Positions 8,183 through 17,850 of a stretch of DNA of 64,000 bases are shown one piece after another. The stretch is from Candidatus Limivivens intestinipullorum (GTDB lineage Bacteria > Bacillota > Clostridia > Lachnospirales > Lachnospiraceae). The first letter of the stretch is position 1, and every line of letters begins with the position of its first letter. The notes beneath the pieces are model-generated. The model was not told the DNA's origin and made no database searches. It worked only from the letters and a program-made list of their open reading frames with translations. The stretch covers positions 37,229 to 101,228 of the forward strand of contig DVIQ01000033.1 of NCBI GenBank assembly GCA_018711185.1. The letters run 5' to 3'. Both the position numbers and the translations under genes were made by a program.

Positions 8183-9940
8183 ATGAAAACTTCTCAGGAA
8201 CTTCGTTCGTCTCTGCTGGCCATCGACCACAGAGGCTATCCGGCCTATAAAGACCTGAAAGGGAGCTACCGCTTCCCTGACTATATTCTCGGCATCGACC
8301 ATGTACAGGGGGATCCCTTTGCCTCTCCGTCCCGGGTCAGCATTCATGTCCCCATGGAAACCGCCGGCTTCCCCGCGGCCTGCTGGTCCACTCCCCAGCG
8401 GGAGGCTGCCTTCTTAGATCACATTCTCCGGCTTTTTGGCCAGGCCGTGGACAACTATTCCTTCCAGGCAAAGGGTTCCGGAAAAAGCGGGGCCATCTTC
8501 ACCACCCGTCCCGGGCAGGAAATTCTTTCCAGGACAGCCTGCGTACGCACAGACCGGGAGCTTGTGGCGCGTTTCGAGGTGGGCTTTCCGGCCAACGGCC
8601 GGACCATCAACGCCAGGGAGCTGGAAAAAATTCTCTTCCAGTATCTCCCGGTATGCGCAAAGCAGTCGTTATATTATAATCAGATCGACCCAAAACCCCT
8701 GCGCCGGGTGCTCTCCCTGGCAGACGACCAGGAGGCAATCCGCCGGTATCTTTCGGAAAACGGCCTCGCGGCCTTTGTGGCCGATGGGGCCATCCTTCCC
8801 AGAGCCACCGGTGTTTCCAACGCTCCCATGAAAAACGCGGTACCTTTCCAGTCCCCCGCTCATCTTTCCGTAACCATCCCCCTTCCGGGAGGACGGCAGA
8901 TCGCCGGAATGGGAATTCCACAGGGCATTACTCTGATCACCGGAGGCGGCTATCATGGGAAATCCACCCTTCTGAAGGCCTTGGAGGCCGGCGTATACAA
9001 CCACATTCCCGGCGACGGACGGGAATACGTGATTACCGACAATACCGCCCTGAAGCTGCGGGCGGAGGATCACCGTTCCATCCGGAATGTGGACATTTCC
9101 GGCTTCATCGACCGCCTGCCCGGCGGAAAAGATACCGCATCCTTCTCCACCGAGGATGCCAGCGGCAGCACCTCCCAGGCGGCCGGGGTCATCGAAGGTC
9201 TGGAGGCGGGTTCCAGGGTCTTTCTTATGGATGAGGACACCTGCGCCACGAACTTCATGGTTCGGGATGAGCTGATGCAGAAGGTGATTCACCCGGACAA
9301 GGAACCCATTACACCCTTTATCAACCGGATTCTGGATCTGTGGGAGAACCGCAAAGTCTCCACAATCCTGGTCTCCGGCAGCTCCGGAAGCTATTTCCAT
9401 GTGGCCCACCTGATTCTCCAGGCAGACCACTACAAAATCCTGGATATTACGGAAACCGCGAAAAAGACGGCGGCAGGGTATCCCTTTGAGATTCCCTCCA
9501 TTCCGCCCCTCGCCTGGAAGGGCGGCCGGCGCAGGCTCTCGCCGTCCGGATCTGGCGGACAGCGGGGCGCCGGCACGCGAAACGCCGCTGTTTCTGACCG
9601 AAGCCGCGGCCGGTCCGATGGGGGACGGGATGACCGGCCCTTAAAAATCAAAGTCCAGGGAAAGGATCAGCTTCTTTTTGGCAAAGAGCTGGTGGATCTG
9701 CGCTACGTGGAACAGATCGCGGATCCGGAGCAGACGAAAGCTCTCGGCCAGTTTCTTGCCTGGCTTCTGGCCCATGCCGACGGAAGGCCTCTGGCGGATC
9801 AGATCCATCAGATTTACTTCAAGGTGCGGAAGGAAGGATTTTCTGCCCTCTGCCCCGGAGACTGCCCGCCCTTTATGGCGCTTCCCAGGGAACAGGAGGT
9901 GTTCGCCTGCTGCAACCGCTACCGGGGCCTGAAACTGTAA
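8183..9940 (+). CDS. ABC-class ATPase, COG3044 family
   Basis: 585 residues. This is the stand-alone 'predicted ATPase of the ABC class' family, cytosolic and with no membrane segments. It has a P-loop G-G-G-Y-H-G-K-S-T-L near residue 258 and a Walker B region V-F-L-M-D-E-D-T-C-A. A Ser/Gly-rich low-complexity stretch (G-S-G-G-Q-R..) of about 35 residues sits near residue 460, possibly an insertion. ATG 8183 is chosen because the family domain starts at M-K-T-S-Q-E-L-R; a longer frame from 8042 runs through the promoter. The function is unknown. It lies 64 bases before pelD with no terminator between, so co-transcription with the pel genes is possible. Confidence 0.88.
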   Translation: MKTSQELRSSLLAIDHRGYPAYKDLKGSYRFPDYILGIDHVQGDPFASPSRVSIHVPMETAGFPAACWSTPQREAAFLDHILRLFGQAVDNYSFQAKGSGKSGAIFTTRPGQEILSRTACVRTDRELVARFEVGFPANGRTINARELEKILFQYLPVCAKQSLYYNQIDPKPLRRVLSLADDQEAIRRYLSENGLAAFVADGAILPRATGVSNAPMKNAVPFQSPAHLSVTIPLPGGRQIAGMGIPQGITLITGGGYHGKSTLLKALEAGVYNHIPGDGREYVITDNTALKLRAEDHRSIRNVDISGFIDRLPGGKDTASFSTEDASGSTSQAAGVIEGLEAGSRVFLMDEDTCATNFMVRDELMQKVIHPDKEPITPFINRILDLWENRKVSTILVSGSSGSYFHVAHLILQADHYKILDITETAKKTAAGYPFEIPSIPPLAWKGGRRRLSPSGSGGQRGAGTRNAAVSDRSRGRSDGGRDDRPLKIKVQGKDQLLFGKELVDLRYVEQIADPEQTKALGQFLAWLLAHADGRPLADQIHQIYFKVRKEGFSALCPGDCPPFMALPREQEVFACCNRYRGLKL

Positions 9941-10004
9941 ACCGCGTCCCGGCAGGCATCCAAGACTGTTTGCGCAGCCGACGCTCTTTACGAAGGATTT
10001 ATGT

Positions 10005-12137
10005 ATGAACGTACTTTTTGCGGGCCCCTGGGACATCGCGGGGGCATATATTTCTGACCGGCTTTTTTGCGAGGGACATACTTTATACTGGATAACCGAG
10101 GAGCCGAAACGCCTCCTCTGGAACAAGCATTTTAAAGGACAGGTTTACCGCGGAAGCTGGCGCAGAGAAGATTACCTTCGCATTCTGAAGGCCCATTCCA
10201 TTGATACGGTTGTCTTCCTGACCGGCGCGCTCAGAGAAAACTTTGATTCTTTTCCAGAGTACCAAAGCCAGCTGGGAACGCTGACCGATCTGTTAAATGT
10301 CCTCCGCGGCTATTCTCTGAAGCGGCTGATCTATCTCTCCTCTCTGGAACTGGATTATCCGGGCATTTATGCTCCGGTGCTCACGGAGCTGGCAGCCGGG
10401 GAGATGCTCTGCCAGGCCTATCGGAAGGCTTATGCGCTTCCAATCCTGATTCTGCGCCTGGGGCTGATCTTCGGCGGCTTCTCCTTAGGCCGCATGGGCC
10501 TTACCGGCCGGCTTCTGGAAAAAATCCGTTCCGGCGCTTCCCTGGAGCTGCCTTTTTCTTCCGGAGATTATACGGATACCCTGTTCGGAGAGGATCTGGG
10601 GAAGGCGGTATACCGGCTTCTGTCTCTGGAGAAGCAGGGCGTTTACCGCGTATTCAGCGGCCATCCCCTGACCTTTCAGGAATATATCCGGTGTCTTGGA
10701 GAGGCTGCCGGACAAGATCCTGATGTTCGCTGGCTGAAGTCGAAAAAATCCCCGGAGAAAGATTTCTTTTTATCCGACCGGCAGATTAAGCTGGAAACCG
10801 GCTGGATTCCCTTATGCCTCCTTCCGGAAAAAGGAATCGGCGTTCTGAAAACCGCTCTGGCGGAAAAAAGCGAGGACGAACGGCCCGAACCCCGGAGCAG
10901 AATCCTGCCTCTTTTAAAAAAACATTTTTCCCTTTCTTACATAAAAGCGCTGTCAGAAACGCTCCTTCTGTTCCTCTTCACCTGTTTTCTTCTGAATTTA
11001 AGCGCCGGCTTTGGGGATTTGAAATATGTGGATGTCCGGCTGATGTTCGTAGCCGTAATTTCCTGCCTTCACGGGCTGCGTTTCGGCCTTTTGTCCATTC
11101 TTCTGGCCAGTCTTTCGTATATCTGGAGCCTGACCAGAGCCCAGATCGATATTTCCTACCTGCTCTACAGCGTGGATACCTGGGTGCCTTTTGTGGTATA
11201 CGGCATCACCGGAGCCTCGATCAGCTACGTTACGGACCGTTTCCGCGACGAGCGGGAAAGCCTGAAGAAAGCTAACCAGCTTTTACAAGAGAAATACGAG
11301 TTTCTTCAGTCGATCCATGAAGAGACTCTGAATATTAAGGGAAAGCTTCAGCAGCAGATTATCACCACAAAATACAGCTTCGGCCATGCCTATGAGGTAG
11401 CTGTGGAGCTGGACAGCTTAAAGCCTGAGCTGATTATCCTGAAGGTAATCAGTATTCTGGAAAATATCATGGACTGCAAAAAAGCGGCTATTTTTCTGTA
11501 CAACGAGGAAGCGCCGGGATTCGCCAGGCTGAAGGCCTGCTCGGCGGCTCTTCGGGATATTCTCCCCGGTTCTCTTTCGCTTTCCGGGCTCTCTAAGGTC
11601 ATGGAATGTCTCACTGAGGGGAAAATTTTCGTAAATACGGCTCTGATGCCGGATTACCCCGATTATGCCGCCCCGCTTACCTATAATGGCCATATGTTCG
11701 CTTTCGCGGCTATTTACGACATCGGAGCGGATAAGTTTACAGTCTATTTCCAAAACCTGTTCCGGATTATCACGAATCTGATCGAGCAGAATCTGGCCAA
11801 GGCCCTGGAATACGAAAACGCCCGGAAAGAACAGCTTTACTATCCGGGGACAGAGCTTCTGTATCCCCAGGCCTTTGAAGACCGTCTGGCCGTCATGCGC
11901 TCCGAAAGCGGCGACATTTCTTATTCCTTTGTGGTATGCCGGGTTTATCCCAAAGAACCGGCCTCCCAGGAGGAAACCGCCCGGCGCATTGCTTCGGTCA
12001 TCCGCGGAAGCGACTGCATGGGCGTGGACCATACCGGGAATTACGCGGTGATCCTGGTAAATATGCGTCCGGAGTTTCTGGACATGGTGTCGGAACGCTT
12101 TGACCGGGCGGGCCTGGCGCTGGAGGCGGAGACGTAA
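10005..12137 (+). CDS. pelD: PelD: c-di-GMP receptor with N-terminal SDR-like fusion
   Basis: 710 residues in four parts. Residues 1-290 resemble an NAD-dependent epimerase/SDR; about 305-405 are membrane helices (probably four); a coiled coil follows at 410-450, then a GAF domain at about 455-600; 610-710 are a degenerate GGDEF domain. The RxxD inhibitory site is kept (R667-G-S-D670), while the GGDEF signature position reads H-T-G-N-Y (676-680): it should bind, not make, c-di-GMP, as known for Pseudomonas PelD. R698 or R701 could be the second binding arginine. In the SDR part, G7-P-W-D-I-A-G13 replaces GxxGxxG and the YxxxK site appears as P124-V-L-T-E128, so catalysis is doubtful. First gene of the pel block; AAGGA precedes ATG 10005. 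Confidence 0.9.
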   Translation: MNVLFAGPWDIAGAYISDRLFCEGHTLYWITEEPKRLLWNKHFKGQVYRGSWRREDYLRILKAHSIDTVVFLTGALRENFDSFPEYQSQLGTLTDLLNVLRGYSLKRLIYLSSLELDYPGIYAPVLTELAAGEMLCQAYRKAYALPILILRLGLIFGGFSLGRMGLTGRLLEKIRSGASLELPFSSGDYTDTLFGEDLGKAVYRLLSLEKQGVYRVFSGHPLTFQEYIRCLGEAAGQDPDVRWLKSKKSPEKDFFLSDRQIKLETGWIPLCLLPEKGIGVLKTALAEKSEDERPEPRSRILPLLKKHFSLSYIKALSETLLLFLFTCFLLNLSAGFGDLKYVDVRLMFVAVISCLHGLRFGLLSILLASLSYIWSLTRAQIDISYLLYSVDTWVPFVVYGITGASISYVTDRFRDERESLKKANQLLQEKYEFLQSIHEETLNIKGKLQQQIITTKYSFGHAYEVAVELDSLKPELIILKVISILENIMDCKKAAIFLYNEEAPGFARLKACSAALRDILPGSLSLSGLSKVMECLTEGKIFVNTALMPDYPDYAAPLTYNGHMFAFAAIYDIGADKFTVYFQNLFRIITNLIEQNLAKALEYENARKEQLYYPGTELLYPQAFEDRLAVMRSESGDISYSFVVCRVYPKEPASQEETARRIASVIRGSDCMGVDHTGNYAVILVNMRPEFLDMVSERFDRAGLALEAET

Positions 12138-12139
12138 CG

Positions 12140-13039
12140 ATGGGAACGCTTGTTTTGATTGTTGTGATCCTCTACGTTCTTCTGTCCTGCTTTTTTTCCT
12201 TTCACACCGCATGCAGGAGCGGAAGTCTCCAGAAGGGTCTGCTCTGTCTGGTTCTCTGCCTTTTTCTTCCGGGCGCCGGATTCGTCTTTTTGTGGTTCTG
12301 CGACTGGCTTGCGGAGAAGCAAAAGCCAAAGGATTATTCCTGGCTCTATGTGGCCGATGATTTCCACCGCGACCGGCTTTCCTATCTCCAGGAGCCGGAC
12401 CGGGAAAAGGAGCTGAATCAGGTTCCCATGGAGGAAGCCCTGACCATCAACGACTTTTCCTTCCGCCGCGGCATGATCATGCAGCTTCTAAACGGCGAAA
12501 ATACGCTCCAGTACCTGGACGTCCTCCAATCCGCTCTGGGCAATGAGGACACAGAGACTACCCATTACGCCAGCGCCGTGATCATGGAGCTGCAGCGAAA
12601 GGTCCAGGAGGAGCTGATACAGCGGGAGGTACGGTTCGAACGCAGTCCGGACAATCCGGACGTCGCCAGGGAGTGGGAATCGCTTCTATATCAGGTTTTG
12701 AAAACCTCCTTATTTGATACCCACAACCGCAGACGCTATTTTCCAAAATATTACCGTGTCTCGGATGTTTTGTTGGCGCAAAAGGAAGAAGCGTTTTATC
12801 TCCATCGGATTCAGGTTCTATTCCTGGAAGGCAACTACACCCGGGCGGAGGAATTCTGCCGGGCCTTTCTGGAACGCTTCCCCCGCAGTGAGGACGCCGT
12901 CCTGTGCCAGCTTGAGCTTTTTATCAAAACAAAGAACGCCGCGGGCATGCGGAAATTTTTAAAGGCGCTTCCAGGGACGCCCGTAAGGCTGACCCAAAAA
13001 ACGCTGCAGTACATCCGGGTATTTCAGGAGGATACATGA
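12140..13039 (+). CDS. pelE: PelE-like membrane protein with helical repeats
   Basis: 299 residues. Two membrane segments at about 2-22 and 35-57 are followed by a cytoplasmic helical region (the E-G-N-Y-T-R-A-E-E-F-C-R-A-F-L-E-R-F-P pattern is TPR-like). PelE has this architecture and is known to bind PelA or the synthase complex through TPRs. The identification rests on this architecture and on its position between pelD and the deacetylase gene. The start is two bases after the pelD stop. Confidence 0.8.
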   Translation: MGTLVLIVVILYVLLSCFFSFHTACRSGSLQKGLLCLVLCLFLPGAGFVFLWFCDWLAEKQKPKDYSWLYVADDFHRDRLSYLQEPDREKELNQVPMEEALTINDFSFRRGMIMQLLNGENTLQYLDVLQSALGNEDTETTHYASAVIMELQRKVQEELIQREVRFERSPDNPDVAREWESLLYQVLKTSLFDTHNRRRYFPKYYRVSDVLLAQKEEAFYLHRIQVLFLEGNYTRAEEFCRAFLERFPRSEDAVLCQLELFIKTKNAAGMRKFLKALPGTPVRLTQKTLQYIRVFQEDT

Positions 13040-13040
13040 T

Positions 13041-14927
13041 TTGGAAAAATATTACCGCAAATTGATTTTATTATTCCTCTTTTCCGTGGGGACAGCTCTT
13101 CTTATCTTTCTTATTAACGGGAACTGGTTCTTCGGCCGCGCGACGCCCTCTGACAGCAGAACGGTTCTGGCGCTGAATTCCGCCCGGGAGACTTCCGTTC
13201 AGGCGGAGACAGAAAGCGTGTCAGCGGACTGGACGAAGGCCGGCAGCCGCAATGCCCTGATTCTCTACAGCCCGAATGACGAGACTTCCGTTTATTACGA
13301 AAAAAACCTGCGCGTTGCTTTAAAGCATCTGCGCATCGGCAGTCAGTCCGTTGCCCTGAGCCGGACAGATTCCGTATCCTACCCGGAATATGACCTCGTC
13401 ATTATCGCGTCTCCCCATGTGGAGACCGAAATGGCGGATCCCATTACCCGTCTTTTTGATTACGCGGAGGAGGGCGGACGGGTTTTCTGGGGAATCCTCC
13501 CCAACGAGACCGGCGCGCAGTTTCAGAGCGTATACCGGAAGCTGGGGATCATCGACCTGATCGGCTATACCGACTACAGCTCCTACTATTTCGAGGACGA
13601 ACTGCTTCCTGGCTTCAAAGGCCTGACACTGTCCGACGAGGGCTTTTTAGACGCCGGCCTGAATGTAACCCTTGAGGATCAGGCCCGGATCTATGCCGCT
13701 GCCGGAAACGGCCAGACGGAAGTTCCCCTGATCTGGAGCTTCGACACAGGCAAGGGACGCTGTGTCTTCTATAACGGCACCGCCATAACCGGAGATTTCT
13801 ACCGCGGAATCGCCGCAGGCTGCGTCAGCGCCCTCTTTGACGACACCATGTATCCGGTGATCAACGCCCTCTGTCTGTTTATCGACGATTTTCCCTCTCC
13901 GCAGTATGAAAACGAGAGCGAAATCACGCGAAAGGAGTATAACCGGACAGTAAAGGAGTTTTACCGCGACATCTGGTGGCCGGACATGCAGTCCGCTGCC
14001 AACCGGTACGGAGACGTTTACACCGGGCTTTTCATCGCAACCTACAACGATATTGTAAATCCGGAGGATTTCGTGTTCGATGAGCCTTCCATGGAACGCT
14101 ATTACGGAAACAGCCTGCTTCGAAGCGGACATGAACTGGGCGCTCACGGCTACAATCACCAGTCCCTGACCCTGGCCGGAGGCACCCCCGCGTCCATGAA
14201 CTACAATCCCTGGGCCAGTCAGGCGGATATGACGGCCTCCCTGAAAAAGCTGGCTTCCATCGCCTCTGATTTCTTCCCGGGCGTCGTCATGACCTCCTAT
14301 GTGCCGCCCTCCAATTATCTGAGCGCCGAGGGACGCAGCGCCGTCAAGGAAGCGCTCCCTGGCCTGAAGGTCATTTCCGGGATTTACACAGGCGAAGGGG
14401 AAGAAGGGGATGTTTATGTCCAGGATTTCGAAATCGCGAAAGACGGCATCGCGGAGTTTCCTCGCATTTCCTCCGGCATGTTTCCCAGCGATTACGAAAA
14501 GCTTTCTTATCTGAGCGCCCTCGGGCTTTACGGGGTATTTTCCCATTTTATCCACCCGGACGATCTTTTTGACGAAGAGCGCGGAAGGGGCCAGACCTGG
14601 GATGTGCTGTTTGACTCCTACAGTGAAATGATCGGGGAAATTCACGCTTCTTATCCGTTTCTGCGCTCCTTGTCCGTATCCGAGGCAGCGGATGCCCTTT
14701 TCGTCTGCCAGGAGGCAACCCCCTCTCTGGACTATCAGGAGGACGCCATTTACGGAAGCGTGGAGCATTTTTATGGAGAAGTCTTTTTCTATCTGAAAAC
14801 AGACAAAAATCCGGTTTCCGTGGACAAAAGCTGTTCGATACAGCCCATCGACCCGGAAAACAGTTCTCTGTATTATCTTGTCACTGTCAACGAACCTGTC
14901 TTTACGATTAAACTGGAGAAGCCATGA
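13041..14927 (+). CDS. pelA: PelA-type polysaccharide deacetylase (DUF2194), membrane anchored
   Basis: 628 residues with one N-terminal membrane segment (about 8-27), so the enzyme faces outside. After a Rossmann-like region comes a deacetylase-type domain with L-F-I-D-D-F-P (metal/base aspartates) and G-H-E-L-G-A-H-G-Y-N-H, matching the D-H-H metal site of carbohydrate esterases. It should remove N-acetyl groups from the Pel polymer. The glycoside hydrolase domain of Gram-negative PelA is absent, as in the PelA(DA) described from Gram-positive pel operons. Start TTG 13041 with AGGAGG nine bases before; the stop overlaps pelF by four bases. Confidence 0.85.
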   Translation: MEKYYRKLILLFLFSVGTALLIFLINGNWFFGRATPSDSRTVLALNSARETSVQAETESVSADWTKAGSRNALILYSPNDETSVYYEKNLRVALKHLRIGSQSVALSRTDSVSYPEYDLVIIASPHVETEMADPITRLFDYAEEGGRVFWGILPNETGAQFQSVYRKLGIIDLIGYTDYSSYYFEDELLPGFKGLTLSDEGFLDAGLNVTLEDQARIYAAAGNGQTEVPLIWSFDTGKGRCVFYNGTAITGDFYRGIAAGCVSALFDDTMYPVINALCLFIDDFPSPQYENESEITRKEYNRTVKEFYRDIWWPDMQSAANRYGDVYTGLFIATYNDIVNPEDFVFDEPSMERYYGNSLLRSGHELGAHGYNHQSLTLAGGTPASMNYNPWASQADMTASLKKLASIASDFFPGVVMTSYVPPSNYLSAEGRSAVKEALPGLKVISGIYTGEGEEGDVYVQDFEIAKDGIAEFPRISSGMFPSDYEKLSYLSALGLYGVFSHFIHPDDLFDEERGRGQTWDVLFDSYSEMIGEIHASYPFLRSLSVSEAADALFVCQEATPSLDYQEDAIYGSVEHFYGEVFFYLKTDKNPVSVDKSCSIQPIDPENSSLYYLVTVNEPVFTIKLEKP

Positions 14928-16369
14928 AAATTTGCCTGCTTGCCGAAGGGTGCTATCCTTACGTGGCCGGCGGCGTTTCCTCCTGGATTCAAATGCTGAT
15001 TCAGGGAATGCCGGAGCACGAATTTGTCATTCTAGCCATCGGAGCTGAAAAAAAGCTGCGGGGCCGGTTTAAATATGAAATTCCCAAAAACGTAACGGAA
15101 ATACGGGAATATTTCCTCGACGAATATTTGTCCAAACGGCCTGCCCCCGGAAAATTCTCCGGTTCCAAAAAACGGCTTACCCAGACACAGAAGGATGCCG
15201 TTTTAAGCCTCCTGCGGGGAACACTAAGAGACTGGCGGGAGCTTTTCGCCCTTTTTGGTGAAAACGCTTCCTTTCTGCCCAACGATTTCCTGATGTCCAT
15301 GGATTTCCTGGACATTATCACAGAGCTGTGCGAAAACGAATACAAAAATACGCCCTTTCGGGATACCTTCTGGACCGTCCGCTCCATCCTGCTGCCGGTG
15401 CTGAATCTGTTAAAGTGTCCCGTTCCCGACGCGGACATTTACCACACGGTGGCCACCGGCTACGCCGGCCTTCTCGGCGCGAAATTCAAAGCCGCCACCG
15501 GAAAACCCTTTCTCGTAACGGAGCACGGGATTTACACCAGAGAACGGGAAGAGGAAATCCTGAAGGCCGACTGGGTATCCGTCTATTTCAAGCAGACATG
15601 GATTTCCTTTTTTACCTCCCTGTCCCGGGCGGCCTACGAGGAAGCGGACCGCATCGTATCTCTGTACTACGGCGCCAGGCGCATTCAGATCTCCCTGGGC
15701 GCGTCTCCGGAAAAATGCCTGGTGATCCCAAACGGTATTTCCATGGAACGTTTCGCGGACATTCCTCCGATACCGGAAGAGCCGCATGCCTTAACCATCG
15801 GAGCTGTTATCCGGGTGGTTCCCATTAAGGATATCAAAACCATGATCTACAGCTTTGACCTGGTGAAAAGCTCTAGACCCGACGCAGTGCTCTACCTGAT
15901 TGGCCCCTGTGACGAGGATCCGGACTATTACCGTGAATGCACGGACCTCATCGCCAGTCTTGGCTGCCGGGATATTCATTTCACCGGGCGGGTCAATGTT
16001 GCCGACTGGCTTCCCCGGCTGGACATGGTTATCCTGACCAGCATTTCCGAGGGTCAGCCCTTTGTGCTTTTGGAAGCCATGGCAGCCCGCCGGCCTGTTC
16101 TGGCCACCAACGTGGGCTCCTGCCGGGAAATCATTGAAGGCTTCCCGGATGAATTCGGCCCCTGCGGAGAGGTGGCGCCGGTCATGAACCCGGCCCAGAT
16201 CGCCAGAGGAATCCTGAAGATCGGAGAAAGCACAGCCGTTATGCGCAGCCTCGGGGAAAACGGCTGGCGCAGAGCGGACAAATATTACCGGGATTCCGAC
16301 TTTTTAAACAGCTATAAAATACTGTATCAGGAGGTGATGAACGAATGGCAGGCGTCGGCTTTGAGCTGA
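14924..16369 (+). CDS. pelF: PelF glycosyltransferase
   Basis: 481 residues, cytosolic GT4-family glycosyltransferase. The start K-I-C-L-L-A-E-G-C-Y-P-Y-V-A-G-G-V-S-S-W is the typical PelF N-terminus, and the C-terminal domain has the E-x7-E motif (E-G-Q-P-F-V-L-L-E) of retaining transferases. PelF polymerises a UDP-activated N-acetylhexosamine into Pel, delivering it to PelG. Translation is coupled to pelA (ATGA overlap), and the 3' end overlaps pelG by 25 bases. Confidence 0.96.
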   Translation: MKICLLAEGCYPYVAGGVSSWIQMLIQGMPEHEFVILAIGAEKKLRGRFKYEIPKNVTEIREYFLDEYLSKRPAPGKFSGSKKRLTQTQKDAVLSLLRGTLRDWRELFALFGENASFLPNDFLMSMDFLDIITELCENEYKNTPFRDTFWTVRSILLPVLNLLKCPVPDADIYHTVATGYAGLLGAKFKAATGKPFLVTEHGIYTREREEEILKADWVSVYFKQTWISFFTSLSRAAYEEADRIVSLYYGARRIQISLGASPEKCLVIPNGISMERFADIPPIPEEPHALTIGAVIRVVPIKDIKTMIYSFDLVKSSRPDAVLYLIGPCDEDPDYYRECTDLIASLGCRDIHFTGRVNVADWLPRLDMVILTSISEGQPFVLLEAMAARRPVLATNVGSCREIIEGFPDEFGPCGEVAPVMNPAQIARGILKIGESTAVMRSLGENGWRRADKYYRDSDFLNSYKILYQEVMNEWQASALS

Positions 16370-17847
16370 AAAAAGTATTCCGGGACAACCGGGGCCTCAT
16401 CGGCTCTCTGAAAGGCTACTCCGTGACCGCCGTTGTCACCGAAGGGCCCATGATTTTAACAATTGTCATGCTGGCGTCCTTACGCTTTCTCATGAAGGAG
16501 TCCCATGCATCCTACCGGGATCAGGAGATTTTTCTGTTTACCCTCACCTATGTGCTGATTTTCTCCCTGATCTTTTCCAATACCGTACTCATGTTTTCGG
16601 ACCGCTTTATATCCGACTGTATTTATAAAAAAGAGGCGGACCGGATCCTGCCCTCTTTCTTCGGTCTGGTGTTCTTTCTGCTGCTTTTCGGGGGCGGCGC
16701 GGCGTTTCTGTATCTTTTGACCCTTCCCGTAACGCCGTGGTTTCGGACAGCCGCTCTGCTGCAGTTTTCGGCTATGCTGATCCTCTGGGTTCAGATTGCC
16801 TTTCTCTCCGCTGTACGACAGTACGGTCAGGTGCTGATGGGCTTTTTCGCCGGAGCCATTGTCTCGATCCTCCTGGCCATGGCGCTGGTACGCCTTGGGA
16901 TTTCTCCCCTGATGGGCGCTATGTGGGGCGCCGCCGCCGGTTTTCTGGTGATGCTGTTTCTCTTTATGGCCCAGCTCATTGCCAGCTACCCCAGGGGCAA
17001 TTTCCGGATTTTCGGTTTTCTGCCGGCCCTTGACCAGTATAAAATCCTCATAGCTACCGGTTTTTTCATGGCCCTTGGGCTCTTTGCCCACAATTTTGTG
17101 ATCTGGCTCAGTGAATACCAGAACCGTGTATTTCCCACCGGCGTTTTCTGCACCAGGTACGACATTCCCTCCTTTTTCGCGGCGCTGACCATTTCTCCGA
17201 TGCTGGTTCAGTTCGTGGTATCCCTGGAGGTAAACTTCTGCCGGAAAAACCGGGCCTACTTTGACACGATTCTCTACGGCGGGCGGCTCGCGGATATCCG
17301 GGCAGCCAAGGAGGATATGGAGCGGGTACTGTACCGGGAGCTGGCCCATATGATGGAGCTTCAGATCATCGTCACCCTGGCGGCCGTGATGTTCCTTGGA
17401 AATGTTCTTTCCCTGCTGGGGCTTGACGCGGAGATGACGAATATTTTCCGGATTCTCTGCTTTGGCTACTGTATTTACGGCCTGTTTAAATGCCTGACGA
17501 TCATCCTTCTCTATTTTGACGACCGGAAAGGAGCCTGCGTCAGCGCCGCCCTCTTTGCCATCTTCAGCGTTCTGCTCACGGCCCTGACTCTGAAGGCCGG
17601 GACATATACCTGGGGGATGGGATTTCTGGGGGCCGGCGCGGCCGCCTCGGCCTTCGCGCTTCTGCGCTTGAAGTGGTATCTGAAAAACCTGGAATACCAC
17701 GTATTCTGCCGGCAGCCGCTCTTTTCCGAACCGGAGGACGGCGTCTTCCATCAGCTTGAAGAGCGCTTCAGCCGGGCGGACCGGGATTTTGCCGCGAAAG
17801 CCCCAGGCCGAAAATCAGACAATCCCCCAACATCCTTCAGGAGGTAA
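16345..17847 (+). CDS. pelG: PelG membrane transporter of Pel polymer
   Basis: 500 residues with about twelve membrane segments and the PelG start M-A-G-V-G-F-E-L-K-K-V-F. It belongs to the MOP (flippase-like) superfamily and moves the nascent polymer across the membrane as part of the PelDEFG synthase. The C-terminal ~60 residues after the last membrane segment are charged and poorly conserved in character. It overlaps pelF, showing tight coupling. Confidence 0.95.
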   Translation: MAGVGFELKKVFRDNRGLIGSLKGYSVTAVVTEGPMILTIVMLASLRFLMKESHASYRDQEIFLFTLTYVLIFSLIFSNTVLMFSDRFISDCIYKKEADRILPSFFGLVFFLLLFGGGAAFLYLLTLPVTPWFRTAALLQFSAMLILWVQIAFLSAVRQYGQVLMGFFAGAIVSILLAMALVRLGISPLMGAMWGAAAGFLVMLFLFMAQLIASYPRGNFRIFGFLPALDQYKILIATGFFMALGLFAHNFVIWLSEYQNRVFPTGVFCTRYDIPSFFAALTISPMLVQFVVSLEVNFCRKNRAYFDTILYGGRLADIRAAKEDMERVLYRELAHMMELQIIVTLAAVMFLGNVLSLLGLDAEMTNIFRILCFGYCIYGLFKCLTIILLYFDDRKGACVSAALFAIFSVLLTALTLKAGTYTWGMGFLGAGAAASAFALLRLKWYLKNLEYHVFCRQPLFSEPEDGVFHQLEERFSRADRDFAAKAPGRKSDNPPTSFRR

Positions 17848-17850
17848 TCT

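Noticed and set aside
8183..9940. Treating the COG3044 ATPase as an established pel gene
   Set aside because: Only proximity and the lack of a terminator support it; no known Pel role exists for this family, so it is listed as a neighbour.
7837..10004. Possible c-di-GMP riboswitch controlling the pel genes
   Set aside because: No GEMM-like core with its conserved loops could be found upstream of 8183 or 10005; only simple inverted repeats are present.
16480..17751. A 423-codon open frame antisense to pelG, and similar long antisense frames at 13647-14768 (minus) and 26068-27357 (plus)
   Set aside because: They lie opposite well-supported genes, have basic low-complexity compositions, no family features and no ribosome sites; they are by-products of GC-rich codon use.
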